Source: JAKFYM01 sp964416595 (GTDB taxonomy: Bacteria; Bdellovibrionota; UBA1018; CAIPTA01). Taken from it: a stretch of 64,000 bases of DNA. The position numbers and the translations under genes are program-made. Positions 16,848 through 25,705 of this stretch are shown piece by piece. Under the pieces are notes generated by a model that had not been told where the DNA came from, made no database searches, and worked only from the letters and a program-made list of their open reading frames with translations. Where the stretch lies: contig CAYQES010000010.1 of the NCBI GenBank assembly GCA_964416595.1, forward strand, positions 12,513 through 76,512. The letters run 5' to 3'. The stretch's first letter is position 1, and each line of letters starts with the position of its first letter.

Positions 16848-17303
16848 ATGCGCCCCAATTCCACCACCCTCACCCTCCTCGCCCTAGTCATCTTGGCCGC
16901 AGGCCTTGGTTTGTTCACCACCGCCTATATGGGCTGCGCCGCTTTGGCCTACTTCCTAATGGTCTGGGGAATCTGTGCGCGCAAAGGCCAGCGCGTTTTG
17001 CATCGCCGCCTCATGTTCTCGGCCATGGGAATTGATCTATCTTTGGTTTTGCTACTCGAGCTCCAGCGGGATGCGATCGGCACCGTGATTTCCTTAGAGA
17101 TGAATACTCTCCCCCTATTGCACGTGCTATTTTCCGCCTTAGCCGTGGTCTGCTATGTTCCCATGATCCTGATGGGGCGAAAACTTTGGGCAGCGGAAAA
17201 CGTAAAACTTCGCACTTGGCACCGGCGCATCGGCTGGACCACTTTCCTCCTGCGCTCTTTAGGTTTTTTGCTGATGTTTAGTTTGTTGGAGAAGGCCCCT
17301 TGA
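16848..17303 (+). CDS. Multi-spanning membrane protein, DUF420-like
   Basis: 151 residues with four to five membrane segments. Two HRR motifs face the same topological position: LHRRLMFSAMGID and WHRRIGWTTFLLRS. This pair of histidine-arginine loops resembles DUF420 and cytochrome b561-like small membrane proteins, but I would not claim haem binding. The stop overlaps the TTG start of the next gene, so the two are coupled. Confidence 0.6.
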   Translation: MRPNSTTLTLLALVILAAGLGLFTTAYMGCAALAYFLMVWGICARKGQRVLHRRLMFSAMGIDLSLVLLLELQRDAIGTVISLEMNTLPLLHVLFSALAVVCYVPMILMGRKLWAAENVKLRTWHRRIGWTTFLLRSLGFLLMFSLLEKAP

Positions 17304-17650
17304 GAGCGCTGTATGTGGGCATCGGGGTTTTAAGTTTAGCTTTAGGCATCGCCGGAATTTTCCTGCCCATTTTGCCCACCACCCCTTTTCTCCTGTTGAC
17401 CGCCTTTTGTTTTTCCAAGGGATCGCCCCGTCTCCACGCCTGGCTCCTGAACCACAAACAATTTGGGCCCGTGATTGTGGATTGGCAAACGAGGCACGTG
17501 ATCCGCCTACCCGTGAAGATCCTGGCCACGTTTCTTCTTTTACCCACGGTTTTGTTGGCTTTTTCCGATCGTCCCCTGGCTCTCAAAGTGGCTCTCCTAG
17601 CACTAGTAGTGGGTGTGCTCACATTCATTTGGACAAAAAAATCCCAATAA
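17300..17650 (+). CDS. YbaN-family (DUF454) inner membrane protein
   Basis: 116 residues. The core motif GIFLPILPTTPFLLLTAFCFSKGS, followed by a histidine-containing WLL-H loop, is diagnostic for DUF454/YbaN. Three to four membrane segments. Function is unknown in the family. The TTG start overlaps the preceding stop (TTGA) and follows GGAGAAGG, which supports translational coupling. Confidence 0.8.
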   Translation: MRALYVGIGVLSLALGIAGIFLPILPTTPFLLLTAFCFSKGSPRLHAWLLNHKQFGPVIVDWQTRHVIRLPVKILATFLLLPTVLLAFSDRPLALKVALLALVVGVLTFIWTKKSQ

Positions 17651-17732
17651 CAGTCGGTATTTGCGCCAGTTACCGCGTCGTGTTATACGTAAGCCCCGTA
17701 CCCATAACCGCCCCTCTAGGCCGAAAGCACCC

Positions 17733-19055
17733 ATGTTCCAAAAGTCTGCCACAAAAAATAAAAACTCGAAGCGTCCTTCGCAACCTAGCTTCTCCGATCG
17801 CCGCCCCAAGGGTGGAAGAGATTATTTCAAACGCCGCAATACGGTTTCCGCCACGGGACCGAAACCCCATCAGCTCACGCAAACCAAGGAAGCCAAAGAT
17901 CCGGTGCGCACTCTTTTGCCCGGCCAAGTGAAAGCGGCCGCACCCGTTCTCGAATCTTCCCTCACTTTTGCGGACTTTGATTTGCCCGAAGAATTAGAAA
18001 AAGCCTTAGGGGAATCGGGCTACGAGCGCCCCACTCCCATCCAAGAACAAAGCCTTCCCCATACCCTCGGTGGATTTGATCTCATCGGTTGCGCTCAAAC
18101 GGGCACGGGAAAAACCGCGGCCTTTGTGTTGCCGATGCTCACCCGTCTCCTGGAAGACGAAGACGCCCAGGCCCTCGTGCTTGCACCCACCCGGGAACTC
18201 GCCGCCCAGATCCTCGACACTTTTAAAAAACTCGCGAACCACGCCCGGCACCTGCGGCCCCAGCTCATCATCGGTGGCGCTAGTTTCCACGAGCAAAATC
18301 GCATGCTCCGCCAAGGTCCCCGGATTTTGGTGGCCACCCCCGGACGCCTCGTGGATCACTTACAGCAAAAAACCATCCAGCTCTCCCGCGTGAAATTCCT
18401 CGTGCTCGACGAAGCGGACCGCATGTTCGATATGGGATTTGCCCCGCAAATCGACAAAATCCTGCGGCAAATTCCTAAAGAACGGCAAACCCTTCTTTTC
18501 TCCGCCACCTTTAGCCCTGAGATTAGAAAACTCGCGCTGCGGTCTCTCCGGGAGCCGAAAGAAGTTTTTATCGGCGCTCCTTCCCGGGCCGCCGAAGGCG
18601 TGGAACAAGAAATTTTGGAAATTTCTACGCAACAAAAATTCCCGATGTTGCTCGATGAACTCAATAAACGGGAAGGCACCGTGCTGCTCTTTACGGGCAT
18701 GAAACACCGGGCCGATAAACTCGCCCGCTCTCTCCAGGATTACGGCCATTCCGTGGCCCGCATCCACGGCGGCCGCACCATGGGTCAGAGAAATAGCGCT
18801 ATCAAAGATTTCCGTAGCCAAAAAGTGCGGATCCTCGTGGCCACCGATATCGCGGCTCGGGGTCTCGACATTTCCCACGTGGCCCACGTGATCAACTATG
18901 ATCTACCCCAGGATCCTGAAGATTATATCCACCGCATTGGCCGCACAGCGCGAGCTGGAGCCCTAGGCAAAGCCCTTTCCTTCGTGACCCACGAAGATAA
19001 AGATTCCTGGCGAAAAATTTCCCGGCTCTTGGCCAAATCCGGCGCCAAGGCGTAA
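17733..19055 (+). CDS. DEAD-box RNA helicase, RhlE-like
   Basis: 440 residues with the full motif set: Q-motif (GYERPTPIQEQ), motif I AQTGTGKT, Ia PTREL, Ib TPGR, II DEAD (VLDEADRM), III SAT, V ATDIAARGLD and VI HRIGRTARAG. A basic, low-complexity N-terminal tail of about 65 residues precedes the core, and the usual long basic C-tail is absent. It would unwind short RNA duplexes in ribosome assembly or RNA decay. ATG 17733 is the start with the best fit; the frame is open to 17613. purT follows 10 bp after the stop. Confidence 0.9.
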   Translation: MFQKSATKNKNSKRPSQPSFSDRRPKGGRDYFKRRNTVSATGPKPHQLTQTKEAKDPVRTLLPGQVKAAAPVLESSLTFADFDLPEELEKALGESGYERPTPIQEQSLPHTLGGFDLIGCAQTGTGKTAAFVLPMLTRLLEDEDAQALVLAPTRELAAQILDTFKKLANHARHLRPQLIIGGASFHEQNRMLRQGPRILVATPGRLVDHLQQKTIQLSRVKFLVLDEADRMFDMGFAPQIDKILRQIPKERQTLLFSATFSPEIRKLALRSLREPKEVFIGAPSRAAEGVEQEILEISTQQKFPMLLDELNKREGTVLLFTGMKHRADKLARSLQDYGHSVARIHGGRTMGQRNSAIKDFRSQKVRILVATDIAARGLDISHVAHVINYDLPQDPEDYIHRIGRTARAGALGKALSFVTHEDKDSWRKISRLLAKSGAKA

Positions 19056-19058
19056 ACT
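19053..19058 (+). promoter_or_regulatory. Candidate -10 box for a leaderless purT transcript
   Basis: TAAACT lies 7 nt before ATG 19066 and overlaps the helicase stop codon. TTGGCC is 18 bp upstream (19029-19034). No Shine-Dalgarno is seen before purT. Confidence 0.4.
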
Positions 19059-19065
19059 GCCTTTC

Positions 19066-20226
19066 ATGCAGAAAAAACTTCTTCTCTTAGGCGCAGGCGA
19101 ACTCGGAAAAGAATTCGTGATCTCCGCCCAACGGTTGGGCCTCCACGTGGTGGCCGTGGATCGCTATGCCGATGCTCCCGCCATGCAAGTGGCCGATGAG
19201 TTTGCCGTGGTGGATATGCTGGACGGCGAAGCTTTGGAAAAAGCAATCGCTCAGCACCAACCACAAATCATCATCCCCGAAATCGAAGCCATCCGCACCA
19301 CGAAGCTCCAGGAGTTTGAAGCCCGTGGTATCCAAGTGGTGCCCACGGCTAAAGCCGCCCACCTCACCATGAATCGGGATGCCATTCGTGATGTGGCGAG
19401 CAGAGATTTAAAATTAAAAACCGCCCGCTTTGCCTATGCGGAAAGCCAGGCGGAGCTTGAGTCCGCGGCCAAGGAAATTGGTTTTCCTTGCGTGATTAAA
19501 CCGGTGATGTCTTCTTCCGGAAAAGGCCAATCGGTGGCGAAAAAACCAGCGGACATCGCCACTTCCTGGAAATATGCCGTGGCCGGCATGCGGGGCGATC
19601 AAGCTAAGGTGATCGTGGAAGAGTTTATCCGTTTTGAGTCGGAAATCACTCTCCTTACGGTGAAACAAAAAAAAGGCCCTACCCTTTTTGTGAAACCCAT
19701 CGGTCATCGACAAGAGCGGGGCGACTACCAAGAATCCTGGCTGCCCGCTAAACTTTCTCCCTCCCAATTAAAAGCCGCGCAAAACATGGCCAAAAAAGTG
19801 ACCGATTATTTAGGCGGCGCTGGCCTCTTCGGCGTGGAATTTTTTGTGACCAAAAACTCTATCTATTTTTCCGAGCTCTCCCCCCGACCCCACGACACGG
19901 GCATGGTGACCCTCATTTCCCAAGACTTAACGGAATTTGATTTGCACTTACGGGCTGTGCTGGGATTACCGATTCCAGAAATTTCCTACTGGGGGCCAAG
20001 CGCTTCCGCCGTGGTGCTCGCGGATCGGGAATCGGAGCACTTTCATTTTGAAGGCGTGGAAAACGCTCTAAAGGCCAAACAAACCGAAATCCGCCTCTTC
20101 GGAAAACCCGCCACCCGCCCCTTTAGGCGCATGGGTGTGGCCCTGGCCCGGGGTAAAAACACGAACGAGGCTCGGCGAAAAGCCCGGGCCGCCGCGGGAA
20201 AAATTAAAATCATTTACGAAAGCTGA
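19066..20226 (+). CDS. purT: Formate-dependent phosphoribosylglycinamide formyltransferase (PurT)
   Basis: 386 residues, an ATP-grasp enzyme. The opening KLLLLGAGELGKEFVISAQRLG, the segment IIPEIEAI, the ATP-binding lysine region CVIKPVMSSSGKGQS and the SPRPHDTGMVTLIS metal/ATP motif are all characteristic of PurT. It makes formyl-GAR from GAR, formate and ATP in de novo purine synthesis, without folate. It lies close behind the helicase gene and its end overlaps the convergent methyltransferase gene by 13 bp. Confidence 0.95.
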   Translation: MQKKLLLLGAGELGKEFVISAQRLGLHVVAVDRYADAPAMQVADEFAVVDMLDGEALEKAIAQHQPQIIIPEIEAIRTTKLQEFEARGIQVVPTAKAAHLTMNRDAIRDVASRDLKLKTARFAYAESQAELESAAKEIGFPCVIKPVMSSSGKGQSVAKKPADIATSWKYAVAGMRGDQAKVIVEEFIRFESEITLLTVKQKKGPTLFVKPIGHRQERGDYQESWLPAKLSPSQLKAAQNMAKKVTDYLGGAGLFGVEFFVTKNSIYFSELSPRPHDTGMVTLISQDLTEFDLHLRAVLGLPIPEISYWGPSASAVVLADRESEHFHFEGVENALKAKQTEIRLFGKPATRPFRRMGVALARGKNTNEARRKARAAAGKIKIIYES

Positions 20227-21047
20227 AACTGGGGCTGCTGCTCAAGCTGCGCATAATCCTCGGCGTTAATCGGCTGGATGGAATAATTTTTATCCCGCAT
20301 GGGAGCGCCGTTACGGGAAATTTTCACTCGTTCCAGCCAATCTTTTCCTAGTGGCTTTTCGATTAAGCTTAAACAGTTGGAAGCTACTGTTGTTTCCGCT
20401 TTTTCCCCAATCACGCAACCCACCCCCACGTGGAAACCCGCCAAGAGTAGCGTTACTCTCACGGCGGTGGAGCGGGTGTAGTTGGTGAAGAGACAAGGAG
20501 TGCTCGGATCCAGACGTTGGTAGAGATTTGTGAAGTGGGGCAAAGTCCACATCTCCTGATTCCCTACGGGAGAATAGGGATCGTAAAAAATACTATGGGG
20601 TGCAGGTAGTTTTGGATCTTGCACGAGCTCTTGGAAATCCCCTAAATGTAAGTGCCAAAAAAAGCCTGGCCGAATTTCTACGGACTTTTTTTCTAACAAA
20701 GCATGCAGAATTTCTCGGTGCTTGGTTGGGTAACCCAAAGCACTCGCATTTTCCAAGGCGAAGGTAAGCGGCGCCAAGGTAAGATCAAAGCTATGGATCT
20801 CGGCCCTTGCAGAAGAATTTTGCAAGTCTTCTACCGCCGCCAAAGCATTGGCCGCGGCTCCTAAGCCCACATCCCAGAGAATAAAATTTTCGCTTTGCTC
20901 GGCCCGCTCCCGGATTCGTTGCTGTTGCACGTGCAAGATATTGGCTTCTATTACGGGGCCCGTGCCCGGATGGAAGGTTTCTTTATGTTCCCGGCAGCGG
21001 AGGCTCGTGACCCCGGATTTCGTGGTGATGAGCTCGAACTGGCTCAC
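20214..21047 (-). CDS. MnmC-like (DUF752) SAM-dependent methyltransferase without the FAD domain
   Basis: 277 residues. ILWDVGLGAAANALAA is SAM motif I, and the acidic motif DPYSPVGNQEMWT, followed by FTNYTRSTAVRVTLLLAGFHV, matches the MnmC methyltransferase domain, which finishes mnm5(s2)U34 in tRNA. The FAD oxidase domain of E. coli MnmC is absent. The GTG start overlaps the stop of the S4-like gene in GTGA, so both products are made together. tRNA modification is the best inference; the exact base is not determined. Confidence 0.75.
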   Translation of the reverse strand: MSQFELITTKSGVTSLRCREHKETFHPGTGPVIEANILHVQQQRIRERAEQSENFILWDVGLGAAANALAAVEDLQNSSARAEIHSFDLTLAPLTFALENASALGYPTKHREILHALLEKKSVEIRPGFFWHLHLGDFQELVQDPKLPAPHSIFYDPYSPVGNQEMWTLPHFTNLYQRLDPSTPCLFTNYTRSTAVRVTLLLAGFHVGVGCVIGEKAETTVASNCLSLIEKPLGKDWLERVKISRNGAPMRDKNYSIQPINAEDYAQLEQQPQFQLS

Positions 21048-21304
21048 CCCTCATACCCCAAAATATCCACGTAGGTGATGCCTTTAGCTAAAGAAGAGGA
21101 GGGCTTGGCGGCCTGGCCCTTGATCAGGATTTTCTTTTCGTAAAAGAGATCTTTAAAGGCCGTGCGGGAAATGCGCTTCAATTCGAGATTGGTCTCTTGG
21201 GCCCGAATGGCCTCCAAAAGGATCGTATCTAAACGGGGCTGTTTGTTGTTCAGCGTGAGGGTGATACGAAAAGAATTTTCCGGGCGCTCGGGTACGTTTT
21301 CCAT
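21044..21304 (-). CDS. Small S4-like RNA-binding protein
   Basis: 86 residues. PRLDTILLEAI, then SRTAFKDLFYEKKILIKGQAAKPSSSLAKGITYVDI, follows the S4 fold pattern (two helices, then a short beta hairpin with an NG/KG turn) used in pseudouridine synthases and ribosomal protein S4. ATG 21304 is chosen, with AAGG just upstream. It is coupled to the MnmC-like gene and may supply RNA binding to it. The S4 call comes from pattern only and could be weak. Confidence 0.55.
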   Translation of the reverse strand: MENVPERPENSFRITLTLNNKQPRLDTILLEAIRAQETNLELKRISRTAFKDLFYEKKILIKGQAAKPSSSLAKGITYVDILGYEG

Positions 21305-21401
21305 AGCCCTTGATCGCATTGACGGAGGGATTTGTCGAGGAACAAGGCTCGGTTATTTAATCTGAACATAATTAAGAGGCGGTAAAGCCGCGCTGCCTTC
21401 C

Positions 21402-21428
21402 TTGCACCTGGCCTAATCCTGCTATACA
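21402..21428 (+). promoter_or_regulatory. Promoter for a leaderless COG2509 flavoprotein transcript
   Basis: TTGCAC (21402-21407), a 15-bp spacer and TATACA (21423-21428) precede GTG 21436 by 7 nt. The same TTGCAC -35 and 7-nt gap occur at 16813-16848. Confidence 0.5.
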
Positions 21429-21435
21429 AACTCCC

Positions 21436-22962
21436 GTGCCCAAAATCCTCGATCTTAAACTCCCCTTAGATGATGATCTAGCCGAGCGCCTGGAATGGCT
21501 CATGCCCGGCCACGGGCCCTACCGCATCCTCCGGCAAAGCGTGGATGCCCGCCAGCGCCACTCCCCCCATTTTGTGTACGCCATCGAAGTGGCCGCCTCC
21601 GGAGAAAAACTCACGGTGCCGGAATTTCATTTTGAAAAAATTTCGAATCCGAAAGAGCGGCCCATCATCGTGGGCTCCGGGCCCGCAGGGTTATTTGCGG
21701 CTTTACGTTTCGTGGAGCGAGGCGTGCCCTGTATTCTTCTTGAGCGCGGTTCCGATTCCGTGGAGCGGATCAAAGGCATTAGCCAATTTTGGCGCCACGG
21801 AAAACTCGATCCCCGCAATAATGTTTGTTATGGCGAAGGCGGAGCGGGCCTTTATTCCGACGGTAAACTCATCACTCGTATTAAATCCCCCCACATCCCC
21901 TACGTGCTGAACCGCCTCGTGCAATTTGGGGCCCCAGAAGAAATCCAATGGCTCGCAAATCCCCACGTGGGAAGCGATCGCATCCGCCGGGTAATCCCAA
22001 AAATGCGGGAATTTTTGCGCTCCCAGGGTTGTGAAATCCGTTTCAATACGCAAGTCACAGAATTATTAGTAGAAGGCAAAGAAGTGGTGGGAGTAAAAAC
22101 AGAAAAAGGAGAGAAAATCTTTTCTCCTTACACCATTCTCGCCACTGGCCACTCCGCAGAAGATATGCTTTTGCACTTACAAGATTTAGGAGTGCAGCTC
22201 GAAGGAAAATCTTTTGCCATGGGCTTAAGAATCGAACATCCCCAAAAGCTCATCAATGAAATCCAATACCGGGATGCGGCCGAGCACCCAAAGCTTGGTA
22301 GCGCCAATTACCGCCTGGCCCACCACGATTCGCAATCGAATATTGGCGTTTACAGTTTTTGCATGTGCCCGGGAGGCTATGTGCTCTCGAGTGGCACCGA
22401 AGCTGACGGCATCGTGAGCAACGGCATGAGCAACTACCACCGAAATTCTCCTTTTGCCAATGCGGCGATCGTGGTTTCTGTGGATCACGAAAGGAATTTT
22501 GGCTCCGATCTGTTCGGTGGCTTGAAACTGCGAAAAAAATTAGAACAGCGGGCCTTCCAGGCGGTGCAAGAGCGGGGCGGCACCAAAGAATTACCGGCGC
22601 AAAGATTAGAAGATTTTATGGCCGGCAGATTGGGAGATGTAATCAAAGGTTCATCGCCCTCCGGCGCCCAAGCGGTGCGTCTCGATGAAATTTTACCCAA
22701 AGAACTAAAAAACAAAATGCTCGAAGGCCTAAAAAAGTTCGACCGGCAAATGCAAGGCTTCCTCCACCCGGAAGCCCAGCTCTACGGCGTGGAATCCCGC
22801 ACGAGCTGCCCCTTGCGGGTTAGCCGAGGTGAAGACGGCCAAAGCCTTTCACACCCCGGCCTCTACCCTGCGGGAGAAGGCGCGGGCTATGCGGGGGGAA
22901 TCACGAGTGCTGCTTGTGACGGAATAAAGCTTGCGGAAAAAATTATGGAGCGGATGCTTTAG
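21436..22962 (+). CDS. FAD-dependent dehydrogenase, COG2509 family
   Basis: 508 residues. The Rossmann motif PIIVGSGPAGLFAAL begins near residue 75, after an N-terminal FAD-independent domain of about 70 residues (RILRQSVDARQRHSPHFVYAIEV), as in COG2509 flavoproteins. GEGGAGLYSDGKLITRIKSP is the family hallmark, and YPAGEGAGYAGGITSAACDG is the C-terminal FAD motif. The physiological reaction is unknown. It starts with GTG and has no Shine-Dalgarno. It overlaps the convergent IspZ-like gene by 20 bp. Confidence 0.85.
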   Translation: MPKILDLKLPLDDDLAERLEWLMPGHGPYRILRQSVDARQRHSPHFVYAIEVAASGEKLTVPEFHFEKISNPKERPIIVGSGPAGLFAALRFVERGVPCILLERGSDSVERIKGISQFWRHGKLDPRNNVCYGEGGAGLYSDGKLITRIKSPHIPYVLNRLVQFGAPEEIQWLANPHVGSDRIRRVIPKMREFLRSQGCEIRFNTQVTELLVEGKEVVGVKTEKGEKIFSPYTILATGHSAEDMLLHLQDLGVQLEGKSFAMGLRIEHPQKLINEIQYRDAAEHPKLGSANYRLAHHDSQSNIGVYSFCMCPGGYVLSSGTEADGIVSNGMSNYHRNSPFANAAIVVSVDHERNFGSDLFGGLKLRKKLEQRAFQAVQERGGTKELPAQRLEDFMAGRLGDVIKGSSPSGAQAVRLDEILPKELKNKMLEGLKKFDRQMQGFLHPEAQLYGVESRTSCPLRVSRGEDGQSLSHPGLYPAGEGAGYAGGITSAACDGIKLAEKIMERML

Positions 22963-23533
22963 CCTGTAAACGCCGGCGCAAGACCAAAATTTCCACGGCC
23001 ATATACACTAGCAAACTTCCCGTAAAGCCCACGCCCTTCAGCAAAGCCCAAGCGGAAGTGGACCAAGAAAAAGCAGCCCAGGTGGCAAGGGCCGCATGCA
23101 AGCCAAAAAAAATCGCCATGCGCACCGTGAGGCCCGGCAGTTTTTCTTTTAAAACCACCGGCACATTCTGATTTTGTTTTTCCATCACAGCCAAGAGAAA
23201 GGGTTTTTCCAACAAAAAAGAAGCAAATAAAAATATTGCTAGCCCGCCCTCCATCAATGCCGGCTGTAATTTGAACCAAATTCCATCTTTAGCAAATAAA
23301 GAAACAGCGCCGAGACCTAAGATCAAAAAACTTGTGACTAAGGTAACAAAGGAAATCCGCCGGGAGCGTATCCATTCCCAGGTCATTTCCCCTACACTAA
23401 ACACCATGCCAGCCACCACGCCCCAAATGATGCCAAATTTTTCTTCGATCACCGTGAAAGCAATCACGGGTAAAAGGCCACCAAAAAGGAATTGCAGCAG
23501 TGCCTGCCTTTTAGGGTCCCGGGCCAAGATCAC
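22943..23533 (-). CDS. IspZ/YciB-like septation-family membrane protein
   Basis: 196 residues with five to six membrane segments. The order of segments and the cytoplasmic WEWIRSRRISFVTLVTSFLILGLG region match the IspZ/YciB (intracellular septation protein A) family. Relatives influence cell envelope synthesis. The GTG start overlaps the stop of the thioredoxin-like gene (GTGA), giving a two-gene operon. Confidence 0.65.
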   Translation of the reverse strand: MILARDPKRQALLQFLFGGLLPVIAFTVIEEKFGIIWGVVAGMVFSVGEMTWEWIRSRRISFVTLVTSFLILGLGAVSLFAKDGIWFKLQPALMEGGLAIFLFASFLLEKPFLLAVMEKQNQNVPVVLKEKLPGLTVRMAIFFGLHAALATWAAFSWSTSAWALLKGVGFTGSLLVYMAVEILVLRRRLQAKASAP

Positions 23534-24039
23534 TCCACGCTCTTGATCGCCTTCTGAACGGCGGCCGAAAGTTTTTTGGGATCGTGCCCTTTAGAAACTT
23601 TTGTATTTTTTTCCAAGGGCGCCGTATTGATAAAAGTGGCCTTGGAATTTTTAGGGTTGATCACGGCCAATAGGGGCACGCCGTCCCGCTTTACGGGAGA
23701 TTTAGAAAGAGCCGCAACCCTATCTAACACGCTTAAACCAGAGGCCAATTTTTCTCGCTCTTGGTACAAACCGATTTCTTCCACCACCACATTGGCACCC
23801 GGTAAACCTTCTTCCCCTAACGAAAGCAAACGGTGAATGGAAACGCACCAGGGGCACCAGTCGGCGCCGAACACCACCAAGAGATGTTTATTTTCGGCTT
23901 TGGCTTTTTCCCAGGCAGAATCAAAAATTTTTGCTTGGTCCGTGCACACCCGGTAGATTTTGCCTTTGTCGTCACAGGATTTATTATCGGCCGCAAAAGC
24001 GAAATTTCCTAAAAGGGCTAAAAGTAGAATGAATTTCAT
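23530..24039 (-). CDS. Exported thioredoxin-like protein
   Basis: 169 residues with a signal peptide of about 16 residues (cleavage near AFA-AD). FGADWCPWCVSIHRLL is a thioredoxin active site with a CPWC pair (residues about 62-65), and the cis-proline region GVPLLAVINPK follows. It is probably a periplasmic disulfide reductase or isomerase. Two further cysteines in the N-terminus (KSC, VC) are unusual. GAGG precedes the ATG. Confidence 0.8.
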   Translation of the reverse strand: MKFILLLALLGNFAFAADNKSCDDKGKIYRVCTDQAKIFDSAWEKAKAENKHLLVVFGADWCPWCVSIHRLLSLGEEGLPGANVVVEEIGLYQEREKLASGLSVLDRVAALSKSPVKRDGVPLLAVINPKNSKATFINTAPLEKNTKVSKGHDPKKLSAAVQKAIKSVE

Positions 24040-24082
24040 ATGAACTCCTCTTTTTGTAACCCCTTAGTTGTAGCGTAATCAT

Positions 24083-24118
24083 AAAAAAAGGGCGAGCCTT
24101 ACAAGCTCTCCCTTTCTT
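24083..24118 (-). terminator. Rho-independent terminator of the 24508 gene
   Basis: On the - strand AAAGGGAGAGC and GCTCGCCCTTT pair with one mismatch around a 7-nt loop, followed by a run of seven T. It lies 16 bp past the stop of the exported protein gene and before the thioredoxin-like gene. Confidence 0.75.
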
Positions 24119-24133
24119 AAAATCAGATTTTTT

Positions 24134-24508
24134 TTATTCTTCTTTTCGCTTCAACACTTGGGATTCACAGCCACCCATTTGGTTGTTCAAGTGCTCGGCC
24201 GTTAGCCATTGCACGTCATATGGATACACTTGATCGCTCATGCCATCGCTGCCTTGGAAATTAAGATTTAATTTCTGCAATACTTGGCCTTTTCTGGTTA
24301 CGATTTCAAATTGCCCCGGGCCTTTCACTACAAAAGCAACTCTTCTCGTTTTAGAAACCAACTTCTTTTCTGCATTATCAAACACAGTAAAAGTGTGTTT
24401 TTCCATATTGTATGTGGTGGTGAGGAAAGGCTCCGTGAAGCGGCAGGTGATCACGTCAGCTTGGGCAGAAAGAGAAACAAAAAACAAAATAGCAAAAACA
24501 AATTTCAT
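24134..24508 (-). CDS. Small exported beta-rich protein, unknown function
   Basis: 124 residues, signal peptide of about 17 residues (SAQA-D). Two cysteines, in ITCRF near the new N-terminus and GGCESQ near the C-terminus, could form one disulfide closing the protein. The body alternates short beta strands. A strong terminator follows, so it is a single-gene unit. Not recognised. Confidence 0.65.
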   Translation of the reverse strand: MKFVFAILFFVSLSAQADVITCRFTEPFLTTTYNMEKHTFTVFDNAEKKLVSKTRRVAFVVKGPGQFEIVTRKGQVLQKLNLNFQGSDGMSDQVYPYDVQWLTAEHLNNQMGGCESQVLKRKEE

Positions 24509-24576
24509 ATATGCTCCTTAAGAAAATAACAGAGTCGTTTAGATAGAACAAAATGATGCATAACGTCAAATGATTT

Positions 24577-25035
24577 TTACGCAATCCTCCTGCGTCTTTG
24601 CATCTCAAATTTTCTCTGCTGCTGGCTCACCTCTACTAAGGCGGAAAGCTCCGCCGTGAGGAGGGCGATGATATCCCCCACGGCCACAATACCCACCAAT
24701 TCTTGCTCCGGGCCCACGATCGGTAAACGCTTCACACCCCGCTCCCGCATGGTTTGGATCACGTGGGTGACGCTGTCATTTTCATTCACGGTAACCAAAC
24801 CCGTGGTCATAATATCTTCTACGGCCAGAGCAGAAGTAGAAGCACCTAAGGCCACCGTTGCCACCACGATGTCCCGATCTGTTAAAATTCCCAGCGGAAT
24901 CTCACGGCCTAGCTCATAATCCACCACAACCACATCACCCACGTGATTTTCTCGCATCACTTTTGCGGCAGCCTCCACGGAACTTTCTTTGGAAATGCTC
25001 ACCACATTACGCCGACCAATTTTCTTTAGATCCAT
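24577..25035 (-). CDS. CBS-domain pair protein
   Basis: 152 residues made almost only of two CBS domains (about 10-65 and 75-130). The motifs VDYELGREIPLGILTDRDIV and GPEQELVGIVAVGDI are typical. CBS pairs bind adenine nucleotides and act as energy sensors. The last 20 residues are basic (KFEMQRRRRIA). It follows the host-attachment-type gene by 14 bp, so both should be co-transcribed. Confidence 0.85.
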   Translation of the reverse strand: MDLKKIGRRNVVSISKESSVEAAAKVMRENHVGDVVVVDYELGREIPLGILTDRDIVVATVALGASTSALAVEDIMTTGLVTVNENDSVTHVIQTMRERGVKRLPIVGPEQELVGIVAVGDIIALLTAELSALVEVSQQQRKFEMQRRRRIA

Positions 25036-25049
25036 CTTTGCCCCCTAAC

Positions 25050-25475
25050 TCATGCCGCTAAAGCAATTTGCCGCTTTTGTAAAAGACCCTGCACTTCCCC
25101 AGTGGAAATTGGACTCACGTCGTGGGGAATCTCGTCCCGCACGGTGGCCAAAACCGCCGCAGAAAAACTTTTTCGCAGTTTTCCCAAGAATTTAGGCTCA
25201 GCGATCAACACCAATTCGTCATATAGATGATGGCTCCTGCCATCTTCCACCTTCTGCGCCACAAGCTTAGCGAATTTTGTTGGTGTGTAGGCACGCTTCA
25301 ATGGCATCTCTACTTTTTTTTCTTTGCCCCTCCTAGGAGTGCTGAGATTCTCTAAACGCAAAAAATATCCTAGTAGGCCCTTCCGATTGCCACGAAAGAT
25401 CACCGCCTCCTGGCGATTCGCCACAACATACCAGCGCAAAATAGGTAACTGCATATGATAAACAGCTTGTGACAT
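25050..25475 (-). CDS. Host-attachment-family protein (Host_attach/BaeRF-like)
   Basis: 141 residues. The opening YVVANRQEAVIFRGNR and the core YDELVLIAEPKFLGKLRKSF, with the close VRDEIPHDVSPISTGEVQGLL, match the Pfam family of proteins required for attachment to host cells in Agrobacterium. Those proteins look like inactive release-factor (eRF1-like) folds. The start ATG 25475 follows GGGAGG. The gene is paired with a CBS protein and preceded by a long palindrome. Confidence 0.7.
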   Translation of the reverse strand: MSQAVYHMQLPILRWYVVANRQEAVIFRGNRKGLLGYFLRLENLSTPRRGKEKKVEMPLKRAYTPTKFAKLVAQKVEDGRSHHLYDELVLIAEPKFLGKLRKSFSAAVLATVRDEIPHDVSPISTGEVQGLLQKRQIALAA

Positions 25476-25513
25476 GTTTACCTCCCACCAAATGAGAGCA
25501 AGGAAAATGCCAT

Positions 25514-25541
25514 GGCAATAGCGGCAAATTGCTCTATTGCC
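25514..25541. repeat. 28-bp palindrome upstream of the host-attachment-type gene
   Basis: GGCAATAG (25514-25521) and CTATTGCC (25534-25541) are perfect arms, and GCAA/TTGC nest inside (25524-25532), giving an almost continuous stem. It lies 39 to 66 nt before ATG 25475. It may be an operator or a leader hairpin; there is no T-run for termination. Confidence 0.5.
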
Positions 25542-25705
25542 GTTCAATAAATTTTCTCGATGTTTTTATTTTAACAACTACAACTAGAATATATTTATAA
25601 AAAACATAAAAATCGACGAGTTTATGACTATAAAATAAGCTCACTGTCAAACCTCCAAAGCAAAAAAATATACAATTTTGCACTGTAGAAATGGTGGCCA
25701 AACGC

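Noticed and set aside
18360..18887. 175-codon frame on - within the helicase gene
   Set aside because: It is antisense to conserved helicase motifs and has no domain of its own.
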